From Oscillospiraceae bacterium (lineage in GTDB: Bacteria; Bacillota_A; Clostridia; Oscillospirales; Oscillospiraceae): a stretch of DNA of 23,451 bases. The notes beneath the pieces are model-generated. The model saw only the letters and a list, made by a program, of their open reading frames with translations, made no database searches and had not been told where the DNA came from. Numbering within the stretch: the stretch's first letter is position 1; every line of letters starts with the position of its first letter. The DNA lies in NCBI GenBank assembly GCA_017627975.1, contig JAGAFT010000187.1, positions 1 through 23,451 on the forward strand, given 5' to 3'. This document shows positions 15,107-22,174 of the stretch, piece after piece. The translations under genes were made by a program, and so were the position numbers.

Positions 15107-15876
15107 GTCAGTCTGATCGCCTCCGCACTCCGGCAGCGGCCGGTCTCCGTTTCGACGGTGAAAATACATCCTTCCATTTTGCAGGGGCCTTTCGCGGATT
15201 CGTAGCGCCGCGGCGGGTCTCCCATAAACTTGCCGATGCTCTGCTCCGGATCAATGCCGAGCACGGAATGAATCGGACCGGTCATGCCGAGATCGGTGAT
15301 ATACCCGGTGCCCTTCGGCAGAACAGCCGCGTCCGAGGTCTGTACATGTGTATGGGTGCCCCATACGGCCGAGGCCTTCCCGTCAAGCAGATAGCCCATC
15401 GCCCGCTTTTCACTGGTGCCTTCCGCGTGAAAGTCCACCAGGATGATCTTCTCCTGAATCTCCGCCATGTAGCCGTCGGCGATGGGGAAGGGGTTATCCG
15501 TGTTGTTGTCCAGCGTGAACCGTCCGAGAAGGTTCAGCACGCACACGTCCCCGAAAGGCTTGTGATAGACCGCGATGCCTCTTCCGGGGCACTGCGGGCC
15601 GTAATTCCCGGGGCGGAGGATCCGGGTGCGTTCGTCCAGATAGGGACGGAGCTCCGTCCTCGTCCAGGTGTGATTTCCGAGGGTAATGACGTCCGCGCCC
15701 GCACGGAGAATGAGATCCGCCTGCTTCGGGGTAATCCCGACCACGTTCGCGTTCTCACCGTTGACCACGGTGAAGGAGATTTGCATGTCCGAGATATATT
15801 CCTTCAGACGGTTTGAGAGAAAGCTCATGCCCGGCTCTCCGCAAACGTCGCCCACTGCCAGAATTCTGATTTCCAT
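15103..15876 (-). CDS. ymdB: YmdB-type 2',3'-cyclic-nucleotide phosphodiesterase
   Basis: 257 residues, close to the usual length of the TIGR00282 metallophosphoesterase family. The metal-site motifs are all visible: GDVCGEPG near the N-terminus, VNGENA, GNHTW, VDFHAEGTSEK and GTHTHVQTSD. In Bacillus subtilis YmdB hydrolyses cyclic nucleotides and influences biofilm versus motility and RNA turnover. The ATG at 15876 has AGAGGCGA 6-7 nt upstream. It is the first gene of a tightly overlapping operon with the YhaO-like, YhaN-like and DUF554 genes. The molecular call is firm; the physiological role is inferred. Confidence 0.93.
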   Translation of the reverse strand: MEIRILAVGDVCGEPGMSFLSNRLKEYISDMQISFTVVNGENANVVGITPKQADLILRAGADVITLGNHTWTRTELRPYLDERTRILRPGNYGPQCPGRGIAVYHKPFGDVCVLNLLGRFTLDNNTDNPFPIADGYMAEIQEKIILVDFHAEGTSEKRAMGYLLDGKASAVWGTHTHVQTSDAAVLPKGTGYITDLGMTGPIHSVLGIDPEQSIGKFMGDPPRRYESAKGPCKMEGCIFTVETETGRCRSAEAIRLT

Positions 15877-16075
15877 CTGCTGTCGCCTCTGTGAAAAAAG
15901 ATATACCTTAAAATATCATGTTGTATCCGGAGCTCTCACCGCCGGAGACGGGGAGTGATCCTTCACCGGTTAAACGGGTCTACCTACAAAGAATAAGAAT
16001 GAGTGTATTTTAACATCTCATGAAAAAAATGGCAATGGGTCATTCAAAGCTTCTCAGATTCTTGATAAAATCATG
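15877..16075. other. Intergenic region between divergent ymdB and guaA genes
   Basis: The promoter for ymdB is not obvious here. On the minus strand a TATATC lies about 30 bp before the start but has no good -35. GC-rich short dyads (TCCGG/CCGGA, GTGA/TCAC) occur between 15920 and 15990. I cannot match the region to a riboswitch or tRNA. Confidence 0.4.
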
Positions 16076-16105
16076 TTGTAAAATGGATATGCTCTGTGCT
16101 ATAAT
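16076..16105 (+). promoter_or_regulatory. Sigma-A promoter of the GMP synthase gene
   Basis: TTGTAA (16076-16081), an 18-bp spacer and TATAAT (16100-16105). The leader is only about 33 nt, too short for a purine riboswitch. Confidence 0.8.
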
Positions 16106-16144
16106 CTGCGCGAAATTGATTTTTATGAGTCGGAGGATAAGCAA

Positions 16145-17125
16145 ATGGCTGAAAACAAACGCCCTGAAAGCATGCAGCGGATCACCACCCCGGAACTTGC
16201 CCAGGCATTCATCGACGAGCAGCTTGCAGCGCTGCGCGAGCAGATCGGTGACAAGAAGGTTCTGCTGGCACTGTCCGGCGGCGTTGACTCTTCTGTTGTC
16301 GCGGCACTTCTGATCAAAGCGGTCGGCAAGCAGCTGACCTGTGTGCATGTCAACCACGGCCTGCTCCGGAAGGGTGAACCCGAGCAGGTGATTGAGGTCT
16401 TTCGGAACCAGATGGACGCCAACCTGATCTATGTGGATGCGGTCGACCGTTTCCTGGACAAGCTGGCGGGTGTTGCGGATCCCGAGACCAAGCGTAAGAT
16501 TATCGGTAAAGAGTTCATCGATGTCTTTGCGGAGGAGGCCTATAAGCTTGACGGCATCAGCTTCCTGGCCCAGGGAACCATCTATCCCGACATTCTCGAG
16601 AGCGGCCCGGTCAAGTCCCACCATAACGTCGGCGGTCTGCCCGAGGACCTGAAGTTTGAACTGGTGGAGCCGGTGAAGTTCCTGTACAAGGACGAAGTCC
16701 GCGTTGTGGGCAAACAGCTCGGCCTGCCGGATAACATGGTCTATCGTCAGCCGTTCCCGGGGCCCGGCCTGGGCGTGCGCTGCGTCGGCGCGATTACCCG
16801 CGACCGTCTGGAAGCCGTCCGTGAGTCCGATGCGATTCTGCGGGAAGAGTTCAAGGCAAACGGCCTCGAGGGCAAGGTATGGCAGTACTTCACCATTGTA
16901 CCCGACTTCAAGTCCACCGGCATTACCGACGGCCTTCGCACCTATGACTGGCCGGTAGTGATCCGTGCCGTCAACACGGTGGATGCCGTAACCGCAGAGG
17001 TGGCGGAGCTTAACTTCCGTATGATGGCCCACATCGTCGACCGGATCACCCATGAGGTCAAGGGCGTCAACCGCGTCCTCTGGGATCTGACCCCGAAGCC
17101 CACCGGAACCATCGAGTGGGAATAA
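16145..17125 (+). CDS. guaA: GMP synthase, stand-alone ATP-pyrophosphatase subunit
   Basis: 326 residues. It uses ATP and ammonia to convert XMP to GMP. The PP-loop SGGVDSS is at 44-50. GTIYPDILESG, KSHHNVGGLP, QPFPGPGLGVR and the C-terminal TIEWE are classic GuaA synthetase signatures. The glutamine amidotransferase domain of about 190 residues that precedes this part in ordinary bacterial GuaA (about 510 residues) is absent. The ORF starts cleanly at an ATG after CGGAGGATAAGCAA, so this is not a truncation caused by a frameshift. Its size and layout match the two-subunit (GuaAa + GuaAb) enzyme known from archaea. A separate glutaminase subunit must be elsewhere, or the protein uses free ammonia. 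It is monocistronic, with its own promoter and terminator. Confidence 0.94.
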   Translation: MAENKRPESMQRITTPELAQAFIDEQLAALREQIGDKKVLLALSGGVDSSVVAALLIKAVGKQLTCVHVNHGLLRKGEPEQVIEVFRNQMDANLIYVDAVDRFLDKLAGVADPETKRKIIGKEFIDVFAEEAYKLDGISFLAQGTIYPDILESGPVKSHHNVGGLPEDLKFELVEPVKFLYKDEVRVVGKQLGLPDNMVYRQPFPGPGLGVRCVGAITRDRLEAVRESDAILREEFKANGLEGKVWQYFTIVPDFKSTGITDGLRTYDWPVVIRAVNTVDAVTAEVAELNFRMMAHIVDRITHEVKGVNRVLWDLTPKPTGTIEWE

Positions 17126-17169
17126 GCAAGTAAGAAACCCTTACTGGAAATTAAGCTCTCAGATACGAA

Positions 17170-17214
17170 AAAAGGGATCGAGGCTTTGCATTGCGCAAAG
17201 CCTCGATCCCTTTT
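17170..17214. terminator. Bidirectional terminator after guaA
   Basis: A perfect 20-bp stem (17170-17189 with 17195-17214) has a 5-nt loop. AAAA starts and TTTT ends the arms. It lies between convergent guaA and the MOSC gene, 11 bp from the MOSC stop codon. Confidence 0.9.
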
Positions 17215-17225
17215 GTCAGTCTATT

Positions 17226-17672
17226 TCATGCCTCGAGCGTAACCAGATCCCCGGCCTTGGCATCGCCCTCCTCGAGGACTATGACAAAGATCCCCTCGCG
17301 GGGCATGACACAGTCTCCCGCCTGCTGACGGATCGCACAGTCGGCGTGACATTCCTTGCCGATCTGTGTCACCTCACACAGCGCTGAACCGATGCGCAGC
17401 TTTGTTCCGATCGGAAGCTTGTACAGTTCAATCCCTTCACACAGAATGTTTTCCGCAAAAGCCCCCGGAAAGAGAGGAATACTGATTTTCTCCTGCAGGC
17501 GGTCGACACTCTCCTGACCCAGAAGGCTTACCTGGCGGTGCCAGTTGCCTGCATGTGCGTCCCCATCGATGCCGTGCTCCGGCCGGAGATGGACGCTCTC
17601 GATCGGGTGCTTCTGCTGCCCCTTTTTCTCACTGATGCAGACGGCTTTGATCACAGCGCTCTGTGTGTTCAT
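17226..17672 (-). CDS. MOSC domain protein
   Basis: 148 residues, a single MOSC domain. Visible features are HGIDGDAHAGNWHRQVSLLG (33-52), the strand FAENILCEGI, and the sulfur-carrier type Cys segment IGKECHADC (Cys108, Cys112) followed by GDCVMPREGIF (Cys121). MOSC proteins bind molybdenum cofactor or carry sulfur to metal-sulfur centres; small stand-alone members in Clostridia often accompany molybdenum cofactor genes, none of which is here. I chose the ATG at 17672, with GGAGG 8 nt upstream; a GTG at 17681 overlaps the Shine-Dalgarno. It has its own strong promoter overlapped by a perfect dyad, suggesting repressor control. Confidence 0.92.
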   Translation of the reverse strand: MNTQSAVIKAVCISEKKGQQKHPIESVHLRPEHGIDGDAHAGNWHRQVSLLGQESVDRLQEKISIPLFPGAFAENILCEGIELYKLPIGTKLRIGSALCEVTQIGKECHADCAIRQQAGDCVMPREGIFVIVLEEGDAKAGDLVTLEA

Positions 17673-17685
17673 AATCGGCACCTCC

Positions 17686-17736
17686 GTATAACATACTCGT
17701 TTAATATGTTATACTATGTTTTCCTTGAACTGTCAA
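17686..17736 (-). promoter_or_regulatory. MOSC gene promoter with perfect dyad operator on the -10 box
   Basis: On the minus strand TTGACA (plus 17731-17736) and TATAAC (plus 17708-17713) are 17 bp apart. A perfect 10-bp inverted repeat, GTATAACATA with TATGTTATAC (plus 17686-17695 and 17705-17714), separated by 9 bp, covers the -10 box and the start of the transcript. This is the position of a repressor operator. The repressor is unknown. Confidence 0.8.
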
Positions 17737-18845
17737 TTGTTTTTACCGGTCTGGCCTGCTTCTGCCCGGACGCCGATCTCCTCCAGAAAAAGATTAGTGT
17801 CCCAGATGCCGGTTTTAATCCATTCCCGTTCGATGTTTGTAAGTGCATCCTGAAAAAAGCCCGGATAGAACTGCGACAGATCGCTTTCCGTAAATTCAAG
17901 CACGAGCTCTCCGCCCTTGCGAATGCCGCTCTTTGCCGCGAGATAGTATGCCAGGAAGGAATAGAGGTGGCTGTCCGGAAGCGCGACTCCGGCTTCCTTC
18001 GTGTGATAGTAGATCCGGAAAAAGCTCTCCATACCTTTTGTCAGAGCGCGCAGGTTGTGATACTTCCCGTCTTCCACAGCCAGAAGCATCTTCGCTCGCT
18101 GATCGTAGTCTGAGGCAAACACATCCAGGATCAGCGCCTTATGCTCGGAAAGATATTCGGCATAATCGTCGGCCGGCCATATTCTTTCCTGAAGGATGGA
18201 GTGAAGAATCTCGGCAAAATCCGGGATATACCGAAGCGACTGGGAGATGGTCTTTTCCCTCAGCATGTGATAGGTGGTCGCGTCTTCCTTCATCAAATGC
18301 CGGAGCACCTCGTCACTTTCCGAGACGAGGATGGTGTTGAAATGCTGATTCTCGCAGAAATCGTTGATCACGCCCAGCAACTGGACGGGATCCATCTTGA
18401 CCCTTTCCAGATCGTCGTATACAAGGACGACTCGTTTTTTCTCAAGTGTTTTGGGGTCCTCGACCTCCGCTTTGATGGGAAGCACATCCATCATGTTCAT
18501 GGAAACCATGACATTTGCGGCGCTGCCGGCCAGCGGGTTGACGGCGTGCAGCGCGGCGTTAAAGGCGGCCAGAAAACCGCTGCTCTTTTCCTTGGCTTTA
18601 TGGAGCTGTCCGAGAATCGGGGTGCAGACTTCGAACCATTTCTGCCGGATGAGACTCCGTAGTGCGTTGGCATCCGTTATTCCGAACAGAGAGACCTTGA
18701 CAATGACATGCGTTTTCTCGAGCGCTCTTGTCAGGTCTTTTTCAATCAGATAGGTCTTGCCGCAGCCCCATTCGCCCGTGAGCAGCAAGGCACCGATCGG
18801 ATTATTTTCGTTGCAGTAGTGAATGAGTTCGTTCAGTGTGCTCAA
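17733..18845 (-). CDS. KAP-family P-loop NTPase
   Basis: 370 residues. Walker A is GEWGCGKT (24-31), and Walker B is VVLVYDDLERV (139-149) with adjacent acidic residues, the hallmark of KAP/NACHT-like STAND NTPases. REKTISQSLRY (196-206) lies in the sensor region. Between Walker A and B, residues 91-124 are moderately hydrophobic (FLAAFNAALHAVNPLAGSAA), where KAP proteins often carry membrane helices; here it is weak. The start is a TTG at 18845 with GGAGG 7 nt upstream; the nearby ATG is out of frame. It is solitary, with its own promoter. Bacterial KAP NTPases are often mobile and some act in phage defence, but no effector gene adjoins it. It is short for the family. Confidence 0.8.
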   Translation of the reverse strand: MSTLNELIHYCNENNPIGALLLTGEWGCGKTYLIEKDLTRALEKTHVIVKVSLFGITDANALRSLIRQKWFEVCTPILGQLHKAKEKSSGFLAAFNAALHAVNPLAGSAANVMVSMNMMDVLPIKAEVEDPKTLEKKRVVLVYDDLERVKMDPVQLLGVINDFCENQHFNTILVSESDEVLRHLMKEDATTYHMLREKTISQSLRYIPDFAEILHSILQERIWPADDYAEYLSEHKALILDVFASDYDQRAKMLLAVEDGKYHNLRALTKGMESFFRIYYHTKEAGVALPDSHLYSFLAYYLAAKSGIRKGGELVLEFTESDLSQFYPGFFQDALTNIEREWIKTGIWDTNLFLEEIGVRAEAGQTGKNN

Positions 18846-18950
18846 ATGGCTTCCTCCTTCGGGTGGCGGGCTGTCCCAATGCCTGGACCCAAACCTAAAA
18901 CTGTCTTTGCTCTCAGCGTCATGCGCAGAGAGCTACATTACATTTTATTT

Positions 18951-18979
18951 ATTATAGCCCCGCGCTCCAAAAATGTCGA
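18951..18979 (-). promoter_or_regulatory. Promoter of the KAP NTPase gene
   Basis: On the minus strand TCGACA (plus 18974-18979), a 17-bp spacer and a perfect TATAAT (plus 18951-18956). The leader is about 100 nt with no clear hairpin or start upstream of the TTG. Confidence 0.75.
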
Positions 18980-19055
18980 GTTTTTTTCACCGGGCCTGCG
19001 GACAGAGACGTGAACGGAAGATACCGCCCCGCCCGGGCATAAGACAGAGAAAGGC

Positions 19056-19084
19056 TTGTCATGCTGCCTCTTCTGGTGTAAACT
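19056..19084 (+). promoter_or_regulatory. Possible promoter of the MATE-ATPase gene
   Basis: TTGTCA (19056-19061), 17 bp and TAAACT (19079-19084). The -10 is weak and lies inside the hairpin described at 19064-19106, so use of this site would leave only the 3' arm of the hairpin in the mRNA. An upstream promoter would include all of it. Confidence 0.35.
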
Positions 19085-19106
19085 CGTTTTATACCAGAAG
19101 AGGCAG
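19064..19106 (+). promoter_or_regulatory. 19-bp hairpin covering the ribosome binding site of the MATE-ATPase gene
   Basis: Arm 19064-19082 pairs with 19088-19106 along 19 bp with one G:U pair and a 5-nt loop (CTCGT). The 3' arm holds AGAGGCAGG, the only Shine-Dalgarno-like sequence before the ATG at 19115. The stem is followed by GTGCTTTT, so it could also act as a terminator or attenuator or, as DNA, an operator. Confidence 0.7.
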
Positions 19107-19114
19107 GTGCTTTT

Positions 19115-20902
19115 ATGAGCAAAAAGCTTCCCTTACAACCGCAGCCGGATGTCTATCTGGTACACAGACTCCTGTTCCGCCTGCTGCCGGTTCAGATTCT
19201 TCTCGCGGCGGTCAGCCAGATCAACGGAATCGTCTCCAGCCTCTTTGCCAGCAATTATATCGGGGCGCAGGCGATGAGCGCGGTCGGACTTTACGCGCCC
19301 ATCGGGCTCCTGATCGGGGCCGTTTCCGTGCTTTTTGTAAGCGGCTCTCAGATCATCTGCGGCAAGTTCCTCGGGAACAATCAAGTGGAACAGAACAGCA
19401 GGCTTTTTTCGGTCAGCATGCTTGGCACCGGCGTCTTTTCGGCGGTGACGATGCTGCTTCTGGTGGCATATACCATGCCCGGCTTTCCCGGCCGGGTTTC
19501 CGGGGATCCCGAGACGCGCCGCCTGCTCAACCGGTATATCCTCGGCCAGGTGCCGGGGGTACTGCCGCTGCTTTGGGGCCAGCAGCTTTCCGCCTTTCTC
19601 TCCCTGGAAAACCGTGCCTGGCGCAGTACAGTGGCAAGCCTTGCCTCCGTTGCGGTCACGGTTGGCATGAACTTCCTTCTGGTGGTGCGGTATCGGCTCG
19701 GGACGCTTGGCCTGGCCCTGGCATCCTCCGCGGGACTGTGGGTTTTCCTGCTGGTCGAGGCGGCTCATTTCCTGAGCGGAAGATCGATTTTTCGGCTTCA
19801 TGTAAGACTTCGGGACTGGAGCATGCTGAGGGAGCTTGTCCGGGTCGGTATGCCGAATTCCCTTACCACCGGCTATGTCGCGCTCCGCGGTGTCCTCATT
19901 AACGCGCTGATTCTCCGGTATGTCGGTGAGCTTGGCATCTCCGCCTTTTCCACGGCGAATTCATTTTTGGGACTGTTCTGGGCGATACCGAACGGCATGC
20001 TTGCGGTTTCACGGATGGTTTTCGGGGTAAGCATCAGGGAGGAGGACCGAAAGACACTGGCCGATGTGATGAGAAACGCGCTGTATCGCTTTGTCCCGCT
20101 GATGGCGGGGATCTCCGCGCTGCTGATCCTGCTGGCGAGACCGCTGACATTTCTGTACTATCAGGACGCTTCCGCCCCGGTTTTTGAAATGACGGAATGG
20201 GGCTTTCGCATTCTGCCGCTCTGCATGCCGCTGAGCGTGATCTCCATGCATTTTGCCTGCTATGGACAGGCGTCGAATAAAAGGTTCCTGGTCGGTCTTC
20301 TGGCCCTGCTGGACGGAATTGTCTTTGTCGTCTTGTTTTCCGCGCTGCTCCTGCCGAAAATCGGTCTAAACGGAGTTTATGCCGCAAATGTTTTAAACGG
20401 CATTGGCTGTGCCGCTGCCATTTTCATCTATTCCTGGATCATCCGGCGGAAGCTGCCCTCCAACATGGAGGAGCTGATGGTCATTCCGGATACATTCGGC
20501 GCCGCGGAGGAGGACCGCCTGGATCTTAGCGTCCGAAAGTTGGAAGAAGTCGTTCAGGTGTCCCGGAAGGTACAGGGATTCAGCCTTGAAAAGGGGATTG
20601 ATCCCCGGCGGGCGGCTTTCGCCGCCCTTGCGATGGAAGAGATGGCCGGGAACATCATTGAACATGGATTTCCGAAGGATCGGAGAAGGCACAGCGTCGA
20701 TCTCAGGATTGTTTTTAAAAACGGGGATATCATGATCCGCTTTAAGGATGACTGCAGGCCCTTTGACCCGCGGGAGCGCCAGCTCATGATGACACCCGAA
20801 GACCCTGCGAAGAACATCGGACTTCGCATCGTGTTTCGGATTGCAAAGGAACACAGCTACCAGAATCTTCTGGGGCTGAACGTGCTTACCGTAAAGCTCT
20901 GA
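19115..20902 (+). CDS. MATE-family transporter fused to a C-terminal RsbW-type HATPase domain
   Basis: 595 residues in one unbroken frame. Residues 1-445 form a MATE/MOP-type transporter with about 12 hydrophobic helices; typical pieces are SSLFASNYIGAQAMSAVGLYAPI, VLFVSGSQIICGKFLGNNQ, GMPNSLTTGYVALRGVLINALI and GISAFSTANSFLGLF. A linker of about 40 residues leads to a GHKL ATP-binding domain at about 465-595. Its N box is MEEMAGNIIEHGF (507-519, Asn513), its G1 box FKDDCRPFDP (543-552) and its G2 box KNIGLRIV (566-573). There is no histidine phosphoacceptor domain, so it resembles an anti-sigma serine kinase (RsbW/SpoIIAB) rather than a sensor kinase. I infer membrane-anchored signalling, or nucleotide control of transport. 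Start: ATG after the hairpin-embedded AGAGGCAGG. Confidence 0.88.
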   Translation: MSKKLPLQPQPDVYLVHRLLFRLLPVQILLAAVSQINGIVSSLFASNYIGAQAMSAVGLYAPIGLLIGAVSVLFVSGSQIICGKFLGNNQVEQNSRLFSVSMLGTGVFSAVTMLLLVAYTMPGFPGRVSGDPETRRLLNRYILGQVPGVLPLLWGQQLSAFLSLENRAWRSTVASLASVAVTVGMNFLLVVRYRLGTLGLALASSAGLWVFLLVEAAHFLSGRSIFRLHVRLRDWSMLRELVRVGMPNSLTTGYVALRGVLINALILRYVGELGISAFSTANSFLGLFWAIPNGMLAVSRMVFGVSIREEDRKTLADVMRNALYRFVPLMAGISALLILLARPLTFLYYQDASAPVFEMTEWGFRILPLCMPLSVISMHFACYGQASNKRFLVGLLALLDGIVFVVLFSALLLPKIGLNGVYAANVLNGIGCAAAIFIYSWIIRRKLPSNMEELMVIPDTFGAAEEDRLDLSVRKLEEVVQVSRKVQGFSLEKGIDPRRAAFAALAMEEMAGNIIEHGFPKDRRRHSVDLRIVFKNGDIMIRFKDDCRPFDPRERQLMMTPEDPAKNIGLRIVFRIAKEHSYQNLLGLNVLTVKL

Positions 20903-20910
20903 GACGGGCA

Positions 20911-20997
20911 ATGGAAAAACTGACTGCCAAGGAGATGATGCCGATGAGCGCCGGGCTCAAAAGCTTCCTTGGCAGTCAGTTGACTTTTATTGATTAA
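20911..20997 (+). CDS. Possible 28-residue ORF lying across a terminator inverted repeat
   Basis: An ATG at 20911 opens 28 codons ending in TAA at 20997. It starts MEKLTAKEMMPMS and ends FLGSQLTFID, 8 nt after the transporter stop. The upstream GAGACGGGCA is a weak ribosome site; an internal ATG at 20944 follows AAGGAG at a good distance. Because an intrinsic terminator hairpin fills most of it, coding may be accidental. Confidence 0.2.
   Translation: MEKLTAKEMMPMSAGLKSFLGSQLTFID
20918..20981. terminator. Inverted repeat / terminator between convergent genes
   Basis: A perfect 16-bp stem (20918-20933 with 20966-20981) encloses an unusually long 32-nt loop. On the minus strand it is followed by TTTTTCC, a good terminator for the thioredoxin gene that stops at 21015. 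On plus it is followed by GACTTTTATT, giving weaker termination for the transporter gene. Confidence 0.75.
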
Positions 20998-21014
20998 GTT
21001 TTATTGGGTGACGT

Positions 21015-21983
21015 TTATTCTTCTCTGAGATACCGGGCTGTCCCTACGCCGAGGAAGAAGCGGCTGATATTCCGAAACAGCACCAGCAGGATTCCCGTGC
21101 CGCCTTTTTTGCCGAAGGCCTTCGCCAGACGGAAGCTTTCCACCACGTGAAGCACGAAGGATGCAAGGACACAGGCAAAGACGAGCAGGAATGAACCATT
21201 GGTCTGCCCGAGCAGTCTATAGATCGCGGATGCCCCCGCACCGCAGAGCAGAGAGAGAAGGCCGACCCAGCCTTTCCAGCCGATGGCATACTCCTGATAC
21301 ATGCTCAGGATCGGGATGATGCTGTGCCAGCCGGGTTTGCCGGCCTTGCGGAAGAGGCACCATCTTCCGATCACGAGAAGGATGACGAGAATGACGGCGA
21401 GTGCGGCCGCGACCAGCAGAATGATCGGGAAGCTGCCGGAGGCAATTTCCGATGCCAGCGGCTTCCCGTCGTAATCGTCGGAGAGAAAGGTGTTCACCTT
21501 GGCCTCAAAATCACCCTCCTGCACAAAGGAGCCGACCTTGTAGAAGCCGACCTTTCCGTCACGGTCAATAAACACGGTGGTCGGGAATGCGGTGACGTTC
21601 AGGAAGTCCAGTGCGTCGCCGGCCATGCCCATCGGAAAGCTCAATGCGTTCTCTTCCTTATAGGCCGCGATCATCTCCCGCGTATCCGCCGGGTCACCGG
21701 ATACCGAGAGGATCACCATCCGGTCGCGGTGGGCCTGATAGGTTTTTTCCATCTCGGGAAACTCCAGCTTGCAGGGACCGCACCAGGTGGCAAAAACATT
21801 CAGGACAACGAGGTCATTTTCCTTCAGAAGCTCGGAGAGCGTGGCGCTGGTCCCATCGGAAAGAGCCACGGTGAAATCCGGCATGGTGTCGCCCGGCTGG
21901 ATGCCCTCCTGGGCGGCAAAAGCGGTGCAGCTCAGGCCAGCCAGAAGCAGAAGCGCAAGGAGAATGCAAATTATTTTTTTCAT
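21015..21983 (-). CDS. Secreted TlpA-type thioredoxin fused to a DUF5684-like membrane domain
   Basis: 322 residues. A signal peptide (MKKIICILLALLLLAGLSC, then AFAA) is followed by a TlpA/ResA-like domain, with IQPGDTMPDFTVALSDG, the catalytic FATWCGPC (Cys68, Cys71) and the cis-Pro loop TAFPTTVF (Pro134). A transmembrane helix (185-207) follows, then KAGKPGWHSIIPILSMYQEY (213-232), the signature opening of DUF5684-type membrane domains, and further hydrophobic segments to the C-terminus. The thioredoxin part should face outward and act in disulfide exchange on extracytoplasmic proteins; electron source and target are unknown. I chose the ATG at 21983, with AAAGGA 9 nt upstream; a TTG at 21992 abuts that site. 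It appears monocistronic. Confidence 0.87.
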   Translation of the reverse strand: MKKIICILLALLLLAGLSCTAFAAQEGIQPGDTMPDFTVALSDGTSATLSELLKENDLVVLNVFATWCGPCKLEFPEMEKTYQAHRDRMVILSVSGDPADTREMIAAYKEENALSFPMGMAGDALDFLNVTAFPTTVFIDRDGKVGFYKVGSFVQEGDFEAKVNTFLSDDYDGKPLASEIASGSFPIILLVAAALAVILVILLVIGRWCLFRKAGKPGWHSIIPILSMYQEYAIGWKGWVGLLSLLCGAGASAIYRLLGQTNGSFLLVFACVLASFVLHVVESFRLAKAFGKKGGTGILLVLFRNISRFFLGVGTARYLREE

Positions 21984-22037
21984 AATCTTCAATCCTTTCT
22001 GTGTGTAAAAAGCTTGCAGGTTGTTGATTCGGTCTGT

Positions 22038-22059
22038 TTTGTATATCCTTTGTATATCC
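22038..22059 (-). repeat. Tandem 11-bp direct repeat upstream of the thioredoxin gene
   Basis: On the minus strand GGATATACAAA occurs twice head to tail with no spacer. It lies 55-76 bp before the start codon and contains two TATACA sequences that could serve as -10 boxes. An 11-bp period is compatible with a response-regulator site, but no convincing -35 box is visible. Confidence 0.6.
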
Positions 22060-22174
22060 TATAACCGGATTGTATCACATGTTTTGTCACACTCCGGTCA
22101 CAGCCCGGACAAAGGGAACGCGCTGCAAGAAGCACACTGCATGCTTGCCTTGGCCAACGTCTTATGATATGATG

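Noticed and set aside
15877..16144. Possible riboswitch upstream of ymdB or guaA
   Set aside because: The guaA promoter leaves only a 33-nt leader, and the ymdB side shows short dyads but no recognisable aptamer consensus.
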